Shown here one piece after another: positions 12,393-23,683 of a DNA stretch of 64,000 nucleotides. The DNA comes from Arthrobotrys musiformis (Eukaryota > Ascomycota > Orbiliomycetes > Orbiliales > Orbiliaceae), in assembly GCA_036971715.1 (NCBI GenBank), contig JAVHJL010000007.1:124001-188000 (forward strand), written 5' to 3'. Under the pieces are notes generated by a model. That model was given only the letters and a program-made list of their open reading frames with translations, was not told the DNA's origin and made no database searches. Each line of letters opens with the position of its first letter. The stretch's first letter is position 1. The position numbers were made by a program, and so were the translations under genes.

Positions 12393-14156
12393 CTATTGTC
12401 TCCAAGGGGAGACGTCAGAGTCCGCAACTGCGACTAATAGATCCCGGTAACTTCCCCTGACCTCCTTTCTCAACCTGCTGACCAGATCCTGTTTGTAGAT
12501 TCGACTGTACCTTTGCTTTACCTCGGCAAGGTGCTGTTTGTTCCAATGGATTCTGATCAGACGCGAGATTAACAGGTGATTTCTTGTTCCTGCCCCAACC
12601 ATTGCGTCCTCGAGGAGCTTTGCGTCCTGTTATATTCACTTGGGTGTTAGTGTGTGCTTGTACATTATACTTTGTAGGTTTCGAATGGGGAAATGGAACT
12701 AGAGCAGGAAAAAAAAGGCATTAAATATTACCCTCTCGACTTTATCCACGGCCCCATCGAGGATATATAAGAGCGTATCCTTCATATGACCAAAGAAGGC
12801 TCTGGTTATTAAATCCCTCAAATTCTTGCCGGTCTCCAACCTATACTCCTCTGCCACTGCAACAATATACCCCGGGGTATTCTGCGCCAAAACATGGCAT
12901 AGGGCTGTCGAGTTTTTCGAAAACAGATTGAGCGTAGGTGTGGAGGATATTATCCTGCTGACATCAAGCTGAACTTTCGAACGATCCGGTGGGGTATGTA
13001 GTTGATTGGGATCCTTGGATTGACTCTGTTCCATACCCATATCGAATAGGGTTTTGGTACCCATGCTCAGGTCTGACCGAACGTATTCTTCCATGTGTTT
13101 GAAGTGACAGCTTCGGATGTAGGACTTCATTTGATCCAATTCCTGATTCGTCCTGCCGAAGATGGCTTCTGTTAATAGAGCTTCATTTGTCCCACTGCCC
13201 TTGACGGCCTTGACGACCCAGTGACCCTCTGATTTTATGGGGCCGAGGAGGATGGCTATGGCAGCGGTGTTGAAGTGTTTACTGTTGGTGTCGATGAGTT
13301 TGTTTAGTTTATTGGAGCGGGAGGTATCCTTCAGGGTGGCGAGGAGGTCGTGACCGGTGAGGTTTTTGTAGCTGACGAGGAGATTTTGGAGGTGTTCTGG
13401 GGATCGGTTCGCTATGATGTTTATGACGGGTGTGTGATGAAGGCCGCCCACTTTTATATGTATATATCGATATCATACTCAAAAGAAACATTAAAAAGAG
13501 CACCAAGCAAGGTGGGAAGAATAATTGTATATCAGAATATTTGAACGAAATGGTAATAATGTACCTCCAAATGCATCACGAATTCTTTGGGCATCTTCTA
13601 ATGCCAGATCATTGTTTGGGCTTGCACCTAAAGTTGAATTGTTCGGGTTTGAACTGGGGATGTTCGGGAGGCCGAGAGGACCGGATATTGAATGGTGATG
13701 GCTGTGGCTGTGGTGGCCCAACCATGGTGTTGGTGTTGGAGGTTGGAGAGAACTGGAACCGGGGCCGGGGCCGGGGTTCGGGCCGGGGACCGGGAAGGAA
13801 GGGGAAGTGAAGTAGTTTTGGTAGTCTTGGGGACTGGAGGGCCAGCTCATGGGTCTCTGGGAGGGGTCACTGTTACTGTTGTATGCTGGAAGAGGAAGAG
13901 GAGGGTGCTGTTCACGTGACTCGATCTGTGGCTGATATTGCGGCTCTTGTGTCTGGATTGTGGGCAGGTATGGCGGTGCATTTGGGTCGGACGGATACCG
14001 CTGGTAGTAGGAGCCTCCGTTGTTGCTGTTGTTGTTGTTGTTGGGGTCCCAGGGAGGCTGCTGATGTTGATATTGATGCTGATATTGATACTGGCTGGGA
14101 TCCTGATCATACTGATTCTGGTACATGGTGTTGGTGTTGTAATACGAAGACGCCAT
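12393..14156 (-). CDS. Annexin with low-complexity Gln/Asn/Pro-rich N-terminus
   Basis: Predicted 514 residues from three exons on the minus strand: 14156-13565, 13450-12732 and 12626-12393. Annexins bind acidic membranes in a calcium-dependent way. Residues 1 to about 180 are rich in Gln, Asn, Tyr and Pro, with poly-Asn and His/Ser stretches, like N-terminal tails of other fungal annexins. Four core repeats follow. Type II calcium-site GxGT motifs are seen in repeat 2 (VKGSGT) and repeat 4 (MVGAGT); repeats 1 and 3 lack a clean motif. Exon 2 starts INIIANRSPEHLQ and exon 3 encodes RNHLLISRLIRIHWNK and EVRGSYRDLL, typical of repeat 4. Both splice joins restore repeat structure and phase. The gene is divergent from the mannosyltransferase. 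Confidence 0.9.
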
Positions 14157-15602
14157 TTGATATATTAGGTATGTACCTAAGTACTTAGCAGGTAGGTAGG
14201 CAAGTAAGTAATTATACTCAACGGGGAGGGCGGATATTTATCTATCTCTTGGGAAATGGGAAGTGCCAATGTTGGAGCCAAGCCTGTGGTCCGGAGTGGA
14301 TTTGGATGGGCAATCCTACATATATCCCTCTTTTCATACATACAGAAATGCATACATACTGCTTGCCACACAGGGCATAATATTATTATACAATGATCGT
14401 GGCGATGATAATGATGTATAGGATGAGGTGTACTGGAAGGCTGTCTGCCCGTGCCGCCATGTCAAGAACGCAGACAACGCAAGAAAATTAACCCACTTCG
14501 AATCCACACTTCATATGACATCTAATTGGCTCGTTGACATACCTTTTGCCATGTGGGAGAGACGGCCGGGTGGGTTAGTAGGTAGACAGTAGATAGTAGA
14601 TATATTAGTACGTCAGACGCAATTGTCGCCAAATCTGCGCGCTGGTTTGATTTCGCGCAGATCGGGGCTGTCTGGCCCCCCTGCAGATGGTGCCGTGTGT
14701 CTGGCCCCTGTAGAAGATACCGACTTACATACACATAATGTTCTAGTCTGGTTAATACTAATATTATATATTTAATATTGATATGTACGATATAGGGAGT
14801 TGCCAATTAAAGTAACTCATACTGGAATAAAAAATATAAAAAATTAAAGAAAAGGTTCTAGCTGAGAGTGGTTTAGTTCTGTGCTTGTTTTATTCTTGAA
14901 CAAGCGAACCTCCTGAATCCAGCCAGCATCCAGAAGCAGTCGATTGACCGATACAGCTGAGAAGGAAAAAGGAAGAAAAAGCCAATTGTTCCCGCCAAGA
15001 AATCTCTTCTGAGCCATCAACCTTCATTCAACCTTCAACTCTCTTCTTCCCTCTCTTCTACCATCATCTCCCCATCATCATCGCCATCATCGTCCACCAT
15101 CATCACCAGAGGCTGCTCTCTGCCCAGCTCTGTGCTCGTGCTCATGCTTCTTGTTTTAAATTCTCTTCTCAATCTCTCGTTCATCAATTAATTGGCTTCT
15201 TTTTCCTTTCATCATCATCGTCACCACCATCACCATCATCCTCCTTCTCCCCCTCTTCTCCCCCTTCTTTTTTTTAATATACTTATATACGTCACCTATT
15301 CTTATCTTCCTTTCCAATCAGTTCCAGGGTTGTTGTTTTTTTGTTTTGTTAGGTTTATTCGTCCAAGAAACTCCCAAATCCAGCCAAACAAATCCAACCG
15401 ATATAGCCTCTTTTCACACGCTGCTCCTGCCGACCAACATTTTTACCACAACCCTGGTCCTCGTCTCGTCTAGTCTAGTCTCGTATCGTATAGTCGGTTC
15501 TTTACAGCATCATCTAGAACTTGGCTCCTCTTATCGGCTAAAAATAGAAGAATATCCAAACGAAACTTCGGCCGGCCGTTCTGTTCTGTCTGTCCGTCGG
15601 CC
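14157..15602. other. Divergent intergenic/promoter region, annexin and GT62 gene
   Basis: 1.45 kb shared between two divergent genes. The annexin-proximal part carries a perfect CTAAGTACTTAG palindrome at 14177-14188 and several TAGGTA/AAGTAAGTAA repeats. The right half (about 15000-15300) is strongly C/T-rich with CATCAT/CACCAT repeats, as expected for a strong fungal promoter and 5' UTR. No open frame here is convincing. Confidence 0.6.
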
Positions 15603-17368
15603 ATGGAAAATATCAATCTTAATCTAAAGCCTCTGGCACAGCTTGCTCAGCATGTCCCTCCTCCGAGGGCTCTCGCTCACGTCTTCCTGAGAACTAGATT
15701 CCTCGTTCTCGCCATAATATGCACGATCGTCCTCCTCACGTGGGGCCATCTGTCCTCGACAGCTTCGTCGATAGAGTATGTCCCTCTCCATCTCCCTCTT
15801 CCTTTTGTCCCCCTTTCCCTTTTCGTCTCCATTCCAACATTTGCTGTCTTGTTATTGGTACTTCCCCTTCCTTTGCCCCTACTTATCCCATCCCTTCGAA
15901 AAATTTACGCGAATGCTGGTTCTACGATATGGTTTCCCTTGCTCGGGGGTACTCGAAAAAAAAGGGGATCGACAAACTAATTTGGTGTGTTTTCTCAACA
16001 CAGATGGGCTTGCTACGGTCCAGGTCTTTCGCCTTTGGAAATATCACCTAGTGAATTCGCTGCATGGCATCAGCACAAGAATACCCCTATTCTTACCAAC
16101 AAACACACACCAATCGACGTGAACTCAAAGTCAATCGGTAGCTACAATCTCAACAAAATTCTCTCCTCAAAGGAAGCCGTCAAACACAAAGAACGGGTCT
16201 TGGTCCTCACCCCGCTGAAAGATGCTGCTGAATTCCTCCCCCGATACTTCGAACTCCTCTCCAGAATCACTTACCCCCACGAATTAATCGATCTGGGTTT
16301 CCTCGTCTCCGATTCTACCGATGATACCTTGGCCATCCTAGCAATGGAGCTGGATACTCTCCAGTCCAATTCCGACCCCAAGATCCCATTCCATACCGCT
16401 GTAATCATCGAAAAGGACTTTGGTTCCGACCTATCCCAGGACATTGAGGACAGGCACTCCTTCGAAGCTCAGGGACCCCGGAGAAAGACAATGGGAAAGG
16501 CCAGAAACTTTTTGCTTTATAGCACCCTACGACCAGACCACTCCTGGGTCATGTGGAGAGATGTCGATATCACGGATTGCCCTGAGACCATAATCCAGGA
16601 TTTCACTGCCCATGATAGGGACATCCTTGTTCCCAGTAAGTCTACCCCCCTCTCCTTTACTCCTCTCCTGCCACCCAGTAAAGCGGCTGCTAATATCTAT
16701 GGTTTCCTGCAGATATCTGGTTTCACAGATATGACAGGGATGGAAACGACATCGAAGGAAGATGTAAGTTCTTGAATAGACCCTCCCCCTAGCCCCAATC
16801 CCTATTCACCGAAAACCAAAGACGAGGTGAAGAGAGAAAAAGAGGAACTAAACTTTGTGATGTGTCTAGATGACTACAACTCATGGATCGAATCGGATGA
16901 GGGTCGAGAGCTTCGAAAGACCCTTCCAGTCGATACTGTCCTCGCCGAGGGGTACAAGGAATTCAACACTAGTCGAAAGTACCTGGCTTTGATGGGCGAC
17001 TGGAGAAGAGATAAGGATGTTGAAGTTGAGCTTGACGGGATCGGTGGTGTCACAATTCTTGTCAAAGCAGACGTTCACCGCGCTGGTATGTGGTGCTTCT
17101 TGATTGGAATTCTTGGTGTCGTGCTTGGAATTCTGAAGTAGACCGAATAAAAACGGAAAAGAAAAACTAATGCAATTTTTATCTAGGCATCAATTTCCCC
17201 CATTATGCCTTCGAAAACCAAGCAGAGACAGAAGGTTTCGCCCGTATGGCAAAGCGTGCTGGCTATAAGGTATTCGGATTGCCGAACTATGTCGTTTGGC
17301 ATATTGATACCGATGAAAAATTAAAGATCAAGCAGAAAGATCTCTACACCGATGACGAGTCGCAGTAG
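15603..17368 (+). CDS. ANP1: Mannan polymerase II subunit, GT62 alpha-mannosyltransferase (Anp1/Van1/Mnn9 family)
   Basis: Predicted 417 residues from five exons: 15603-15775, 16004-16635, 16713-16763, 16870-17085 and 17187-17368. The family elongates the alpha-1,6-mannan backbone of N-glycans in the Golgi. A short cytosolic tail is followed by one signal-anchor helix at about residues 33-50, giving a type II membrane topology. Family motifs include CYGPGLSPLE, GSYNLN, RVLVLTPLKDAA, FLVSDSTDDTLAIL, EKDFGSDLSQ, RHSFEAQGPRRK and the metal-binding DVD at 244-246 in MWRDVDITD. Further motifs are WFHRYDRDGNDIEGR, LAEGYKEF, ELDGIGGV, ENQAETEGFA and LPNYVVWHID. Length fits the family. The 51-nt third exon is needed to complete the WFHRY motif. 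Anp1 rather than Van1 or Mnn9 is my best guess from the LPNYVVWHID ending. Confidence 0.92.
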
Positions 17369-17448
17369 TGATGACTCCCGGATTGTATTAGATATAGTCT
17401 CGATCCTAGATATATGATACACGCTTGACGAACCCCCCCCCCCCCCCC

Positions 17449-17486
<38 letters not shown>

Positions 17487-18369
17487 CTTCACATCAATTG
17501 TTCAAAGTCTTTGGACTTCCACTAGCCAGAGATATCACGTTGTTCTTCTCACCCTCCTCGCGCCTTGCATTCTTGTACAAAAGTTTCTAGCCTCCCATTT
17601 TTCGTTCCTTTTCGCTGGTGGGTCATACTTTCTAGGGTATGTTTATTTATTGACAATCTATTAATATCGGAGGAGGGGTGCAGAAGGAGCTTGCCATCTT
17701 GTTATTTTCCATTTATCATTTATCTTTCTTCATTTTTTGTTGAAGCCCAGCCGCACCGTTTCGACTAACCATAATTCGGCCCTCTTTATCTCAGCCCTTC
17801 GCTCTACCACCTCCTTCTTTATTTCTTTTCCACGCCATAGACTAGGGGGATGTTTTGATTGTTTTCTCTCTTTTTTTTATATCTTTTCTTTTTTTTGTCA
17901 CTGCTGGGTTAGGGAAGGCGCAGATATATACACTCAGGATTTGATTCCTCAACTTTAATTTCTCCCACCGGATCGGACTATTGTAGGCTTAAGCTTAGGG
18001 CATATATACTCACCTAAATAAGTACTTACTTACCTATGTGTATATAATAGCTTGTATAGGGAGTATGTGATGTCGTGCAACAAAACAGCCAAGGCCAGAG
18101 CTCAAGCTCCAGCGGCCAGACGCAGCCAAACCCGATCGCGACAAGCGATCCCTTAATATCCTTGCTGTTATGCAACCCCAGCTAGTATAACGTTATTTGC
18201 TATAGATCCTTCCCGTTCATTCATTCCGCCTTTAAAAACGTGCAAACGTGCACGGGGGACACCTTTTCGTTTCGGTTTCTCATGCGACCCGATGCCCCCA
18301 ACGCGAAAGATCCAACGAATATATCTGCAGATATATTTCTATTTGTAAACTAATTCCCAACAATCGACA
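17369..18369. other. Intergenic region with long C-T homopolymer
   Basis: A 1-kb spacer between two tandem genes. It begins with the mannosyltransferase 3' UTR and an unusual C24-T30 tract (17433-17486), continues T-rich, and contains an AAGTACTT core at 18020-18027. The last 120 nt before the kinase ATG hold GTGCAAACGTGCACG-like inverted sequence near 18239. No gene is seen. Confidence 0.6.
17433..17486. repeat. C24 followed by T30 homopolymer tract
   Basis: An uninterrupted run of 24 C is followed directly by about 30 T, some 65 nt downstream of the GT62 stop. The opposite strand is a pure A30-G24 purine tract able to form G-quadruplex or triplex structures. Exact run lengths may be affected by sequencing or assembly. 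Confidence 0.85.
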
Positions 18370-19333
18370 ATGTCTGCTTCTTCAACGAGCCGACTTCTTG
18401 GGGGGGGTGAGGAGGTACCGCCGCTTCGTGGCGACGGGAAAGGGGTTTATAGGATCCATGTTATTGGGAATAGCGGTAACTATCCCATACCCCAGACTCT
18501 ATCTACACCTAGTTGCCTTCTTGATGTATCTATATAACCTTCTGAGACCCTGAGAAGGGAACCCGTGTTAACATTTTGGACTTAAAATAAAGGCACGGGC
18601 AAGGTACCCTTTCCCATCTCCTCCCATACACCGTCCATATATCGCAAGGAGCATAGCCCCTGTTTTATTATTATATCATAGCGTTAAATATTAGAGCGGA
18701 AGGAACACAGTCCACACTCTCCCGCAATCTTTCCAAAATCCTAAATATTCCGTATGTCCCACTCGACGAAGTCTTCTGGCGACCGAGCTGGTCTGCCCCA
18801 TCAAACGATGAATTCCAATCACGCATAGACATTTTACTCGACCGGTACGAAAGCACCGGGTGGGTTATCGATGGGAATTATTCACGGAGGATGGGGAGTC
18901 GGGTTGCCGATTCGAGGACCGATTGCATCTGTATGCCCTCCCTTTCCATCCCCTCCTTTTCTCCCCCCCCCTTCGATAGCTTCTAGAGTTCTTAAATAGT
19001 AATATTTGGTTTGGGAGGACAAAAGGGTTGGACCCCCCATTGCTCCTTTACCTTCCCCGTCTGATATTCCGCACGTTCCTCAGACTGGTAGGTCTGGAAC
19101 CTAATTGCGCCCCCGGGTGTCAAGAACGCTGGAGCGCGGTGTTCAGCCTTAACGACAAAAGTATCATCTGGTGGTGTATCGCCCACCACGGGTATTGTCG
19201 CGAGTACGGTGAAAAGATGTTGGCAAAGTATGGTAGCGTCGATGACGGTGGTAAGGTCAGGAGGATTACGGGGCTTGGTGGCGAGCTGAACAAGTGGATT
19301 GGGGATGTTGAGAAGATCAAGTTCAATAACTAG
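18370..19333 (+). CDS. P-loop nucleoside/adenylate-kinase-like protein
   Basis: Predicted 214 residues from four exons: 18370-18475, 18593-18603 (11 nt), 18711-18930 and 19026-19333. The Walker A GNSGTGKST (residues 33-41) is assembled across three exons: GNS-G from exon 1, GTGK from the 11-nt micro-exon, ST from exon 3. Later motifs IPYVPLDEVFWRPSW, GWVIDGNYSRRM, WLDPPLLLYLPRLIFRTFLR and DKSIIWW follow the pattern of adenylate-kinase-like proteins related to bacterial FlaR, the so-called DNA topology modulation family. Fungi often carry one or more such genes of unknown substrate. All phases close and the total is a multiple of three. The gene is convergent with the PP2C gene, with a 529-nt gap. 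Confidence 0.85.
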
Positions 19334-19446
19334 GTAAACAGGTTCTTTTTTTGTTTTTCGAAATCGCTATAGTAGAATAGTAGAATGATAGGGAGAGAGA
19401 AAAGGAAAGGAATTTTACAGTCTGAAGGGTGAGGGTGTATATATGG

Positions 19447-19468
19447 TAGATAGATAGATAGATAGATA
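19447..19468. repeat. (AGAT)5 microsatellite
   Basis: About five tandem copies of a tetranucleotide in the convergent 3' region. Confidence 0.9.
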
Positions 19469-19561
19469 AATAGGGAAAAGTAGTGGAAAATATGATGCTG
19501 AAAAGTAATAAACTCGCCGAACCGGTAGGTGTATCTATTCTGGATCTGCTTCACTAAATGT

Positions 19562-19587
19562 GAGAGCAAGGAGAGCAAGGAGAGCAA
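19562..19587. repeat. Three tandem copies of a 9-mer
   Basis: GAGAGCAAG is repeated almost exactly three times, the last copy differing at its final base. Confidence 0.85.
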
Positions 19588-19862
19588 AGAAATATAAAAA
19601 AAAAAAAGTGGATATCACTGACAGAGACGCCATAGTAACAAAGGGAAACGACAAAAGAGAAAGAAGGTGACATAAAAAGGCTAAAGTATTTGCCAGCGCG
19701 AGGCTCCTTGATGTACAACCGTCGACTGGCGAGTAAATGAAAGGAAAGAAGGGTGTTAAAATCTTTTTTACACCAAGAATGCAATTTATGCATGCTAAGT
19801 CGATTGTTTCTTTTTAAAAAAAGGACAAAACTGTCGCTGGTATCTGGTAAGTTAGTATAGAA

Positions 19863-21926
19863 TCACTGCTGCTCCTGTTGCTGCTTGCTTTTTGAGGTTG
19901 CCTCTTCATTGACAACTACATTACCGGATTTATCACCCTCGCCAAAGAATATAACCTCAACGGTGAGATCATCTCTACTATGTAGTTAGCATTTGCCTTT
20001 GTAGAAATTTTACATAAAATGGGGAGGCTCACCTGTATCGACGCGAATAGGGTGACTGAAGTGTCAGCAGAGCACAGAGCATGTCACTATCCTTTCCACC
20101 GAGCGCGTTCCTGACCAGATGGGTGGCGCAATTTTGATCTTTAATAACGAACCGGTCCTCTGGTGAGCTGATACCCCACTGTCTCTGACGAATCGGGACC
20201 CGCTGACCGGCATCGTCCTGGTTGCCATCATGGTTTGTAGCAACGGGAAGGGACTTCTTATCGTCTCCACCCCAGCCAAATATGCTCGACAACCAAGAAC
20301 CTCCAGCAGCACCTCCCTTGACCTTCTTTTGATCCTCCAACCACTTTCCAACTAGGCCCACAACTTCTTCGTTGCTCAACATCTCCCAAAGCCCATCAGT
20401 AGCCAGAACTAAAAAGTCACCTTTCTCAGGCCGGATCTGAGTCGTCGTAACCACGGGTTCAGCGGTAACGTATGGAGGAGTCTTCAACCTCTGGCTTGGG
20501 GTTCGGCCGAAAAACTTGTTCTTGATCATAGTTTGGGTTTCAAGACTCCATTTGTAGACTGAATCACCAAAGGCACGGGTCGGCTCAAGTCCCCCTAATA
20601 CGCGGCCGTTTGAGACAGCAAACTCTTCTCCTGGGTGTTCGCTTCGGATCCGCTTCGCTTCTTCTTTGTTCGAACCAGTTTGGTCAGTCGACAGAGCTGT
20701 TGCGGCCCATTTTCCATTATCTTGAATTCTTCCCAAAACCGCTCTTGAGTCGCCGGTACACGCAACTCGCAAGAGGTTGGTTTGACTGTCATAGAACGCT
20801 AAGAGGGCACAGGAACCGGAAAATGCAGGGGCCAAAAGCTCGGCGGCAGCGGCCCTCGATGGGGCCTTAGTTGCCTTTTCAACAGATTCGTGGATGATTT
20901 CGTTGTCGAGGCGGAGGAAGCCCTTTTTGATGGCAGCATCGATAGACTCTGGGCTAGGAAGTTTGTTTTCGGGGCTAGTGCTTGATGCCTTGTAGGTAGC
21001 ATTGAGCTCACGGGCGACGAACCCGATGAGGAGCTGTCGTAGTTTAGCTGACGTATACCACCCACTGTAAATCCGAATATTAGTTAGTTTACGTCTAAAG
21101 TTACGAAATGTAGGGGGAGTTTGTCATACCTATGCCCGTCGAAAACACCCCAAAACATCCAATCGGTACTCGCCTTCACATCGTCGACTGTCCCGTCAGC
21201 AGATGGAACTTCGATAATGCGCTCGGCATGGTCATCTTCGATCGGATCGTTGCTGGGAAGTTGAACGACATCATATCTGTAGACACCCCTATCCCTCCCT
21301 ACCAAATAAGACTCCTGGTTCTGTCTTAGCTTTGAGGAGGCCTCATCCGGGGTAAGCATTTCCAAAACCTTCCTTCCGCCACGGCCATCCTCCTTCGTCA
21401 ACGGCCCGTCGCCGGTAATAGTGCCCGTGTAGAGAGATTCATGATCGACAGCAACGATTTTCCTTATCCTCACATCCTCCTTCGCACCGGCAGCGAAGGC
21501 ATCCTTATCGCTAGGGTTTGATAGCAGAGAAACCTTTGCCAGGAACGGGTTGGATCCTTTCGATGCAATGTAGGCGGATCCGAGAACCAGCGAAGAAACG
21601 ATGGCGAGCGTGAATTTCCTTACGTAGGAGTTTGAACCTGCCCCACTTCCACCAGTGCCGAGGGAGCTGGTAGTTAGAGCCCTTGTAGCACTGATATTTT
21701 GCGGGGGGCGGTTTTTGAGCAAGAAGCCTGGAGCCCTACGGGCCGAGGCAACTGCCGCTCTGACTGCCGCTCGTTGCATTAGAGCGGCGATAACGAGGAT
21801 AGCTATCGATGTGAGTACGGTTGTTGGAACGATGAGACCTTTATAATGTTCGGATTGAAGGGTATCGATAAGCTCCGATACCCAGGGAGGGAAGGAAGGT
21901 GGAGGTGGGGACTGTTTGGAATCCAA
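19863..21926 (-). CDS. PTC5: Mitochondrial PP2C, pyruvate dehydrogenase phosphatase type
   Basis: Predicted 646 residues from three exons on the minus strand: 21926-21130, 21064-20033 and 19974-19863. PP2C enzymes of this type remove phosphate from the E1-alpha subunit of pyruvate dehydrogenase using two Mg/Mn ions. A hydrophobic segment near residues 38-55 and an Arg/Ala-rich stretch suggest mitochondrial import with a membrane anchor. Catalytic motifs in order: FWGVFDGHSGW (residues 258-268, completed across the first splice), SGSCALLAFYD, VACTGDSRAVLG, a RVLGGLEPTRAFGD block, FLVLATDGLWEMLSNEEVV, and YRDDLTVEVIFF at the second splice. The length, 70 residues above yeast Ptc5, reflects loops and a Lys/Gln-rich tail. 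Ptc6 is the main alternative identity; the PDP-type GxLxxTRAFGD element favours the PDP subgroup. Confidence 0.88.
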
Positions 21927-23093
21927 GGTGAAGGATGTTGTGAGGAGTTGGAGCTAGAGGCTTTATGGGGTTTCCCTGACTAGGGTCTGTTCGATGTCGA
22001 ACAGGCCGATAGCTTTTTGTGCTTGGGATTCAAATCAACAGCAGCTACAGTTGCAGGTGGGTTTTCTTTTCTTGCTTTTGTTTGCTTTGCTTTGCTTTGT
22101 TTTGTTTCGCTTTGCTTTGCTTGCTCGCAGGTATTCAGATCAAGAACATGGAAGCGAAGCCGGGGATTCGTTTAAACTCCTGGACTTTAGACTACGCTGT
22201 TCAAAAGGGGGAAGTCGACAGTGCAGTGACAGGATAGCTTGGAGTCAAACTTCCCGACACAGGTGTACCCGGTAAGTAGGTATACAACAAATACACGGCC
22301 TCTCACGGTACGTAGTCGAGAAGGGAGAATCCCGGACCCGACGGCTTGCTTTGAGCGGGATGTGGAATGGGCGGAATGGGTGATGTCGGACGGGTGATGA
22401 TGTAGGTCTGATTGGTTCGATGGGAATCGTGGAGATGCGGGTCTGTCAAGTGTGCTTAAATTGTGGTGGACGTGGCGGAAGTGTTGTTTCTCCCACCGCC
22501 AATTTCAGGTCATCTGGGCCTCTGACCGGACACGTGAGCACAATCTGTGGCCCGTGTTGCGGCTGTGTTGCGACTGTGTTGCGACTGACGTTGGATGACG
22601 TTGGAATCTGGATCTGCAGATCGGAGTGCTCATGTCGCACAAGCCAGATACAATATATATATATATCATATAGATTGAGATCTGAGCTATTGGTGCTTTA
22701 TATATATTGCTGTTGTCGAACGGTTTCATTTTCATGTGAATGGTCTCTCCCTTGCATGTATGCTCTGTTCAGCTGACCTACTAACCAGGTACCTAGCCAA
22801 TACATTTGGTTACGAGACTGCTTTCTGACTTCGACCCTCTCTCGAGGCTAACTTCGACCTTAAGTAATAGGTAAGTACGTAAGTACGTAGTACGGTATAC
22901 GGTATACGGTAGGTACCTAGGTAGGTACGCAGTCTATCAAAGCCGGTGGCTATCACCAAAATCAAATTGCTAATTATCAAATATGCATATAATATTATTC
23001 CATCAACATGCAACAAACAAGACAAACGACAAAGGCCGTGTTTCTTCACTGTCTCAGGATTGCATTCCCGACCGACGGGCCCCATGAAAGTGC
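21927..23093. other. Intergenic region between PP2C promoter and tRNA
   Basis: 1.2 kb holding the PP2C promoter (minus strand), a TTTGC-type pentanucleotide array at 22075-22122, and a cluster of GTACGTAAGT, GTATACG and CCTAGGTA repeats at 22868-22930 just upstream of the tRNA. No protein gene is seen. Confidence 0.6.
22075..22122. repeat. TTTGC-type imperfect pentanucleotide array
   Basis: Roughly nine imperfect copies of TTTGC/TTTGT lie about 150-200 nt upstream of the PP2C start codon. Confidence 0.8.
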
Positions 23094-23179
23094 GGCCTAC
23101 TGGCCCAATGGCAAGGCGTTTGACTACGATTTTCAAAGTCGGTATCAGGAGATTGCAGGTTCGACCCCTGCGTAGGTCA
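23094..23179 (+). tRNA. tRNA-Arg (anticodon ACG) with 14-nt intron
   Basis: The acceptor stem pairs 23094-23100 with 23172-23178 (7 bp, one G-U). The D-arm GCC/GGC encloses the usual AATGG loop. The anticodon stem TTTGA pairs with TCAGG, and the loop has CT-ACG-A with the anticodon at 23126-23128. A 14-nt intron occupies 23130-23143, the canonical position one base 3' of the anticodon. The T-arm GCAGG-TTCGACC-CCTGC is perfect and discriminator base 23179 is A. The mature tRNA resembles the fungal tRNA-Arg(ACG) consensus, including its TGGCCCAATGG box A region. A T5 Pol III stop follows at 23199-23203. Confidence 0.92.
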
Positions 23180-23198
23180 AGATCACTATAAACATTTC

Positions 23199-23203
23199 TT
23201 TTT
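23199..23203 (+). terminator. RNA polymerase III terminator
   Basis: A TTTCTTTTT run begins about 16 nt after the discriminator base of the tRNA; the T5 run is a standard Pol III stop. Confidence 0.75.
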
Positions 23204-23683
23204 GCCGTTTTTGCGGAAGACTTTTCAAGCATACCCTGGAAGCGACTATGGATGGATGCTTCAAGGATGATTAAGTATCAAACAAATGTCTTTTTAAACA
23301 TGCACCCATGATATCGCTCCCTGCTCCTTTTTTTTTGCGAGAAAATATATAAATGGTCTAAGAGTCCCAAGTCTACAACTACGGCTCTAGCCAACAGTTA
23401 ACTGTGCAGTGACGGAGGCAAACTTGATCGTGAATTCATGAAATCGGGTATGATCAATTGAGGGTGTACGGAGCTTCCCTAAGCATATTATATATATGAC
23501 TGGAGTAAAAGTACGTAAAATAATATTTTTTTTACCAGAATTCTAGAATAGTCAGGTAGGAATCAGTTAACAAAGCTTTCGATTTCTATTGCCCAAATCC
23601 ATCACAATCCGAGCTGTAAACACGTATCTTCTATCATAAAAAAAAAGCCATTCCAAACACCTTCCCTTATCCTGGTTAAAATT

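Larger units (their letters stand above)
19334..19862. other. Short convergent intergenic region
   Basis: The 3' UTR region of two convergent genes. It contains an (AGAT)5 microsatellite at 19447-19468 and three tandem copies of the 9-mer GAGAGCAAG at about 19562-19587. No gene is seen. Confidence 0.6.
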
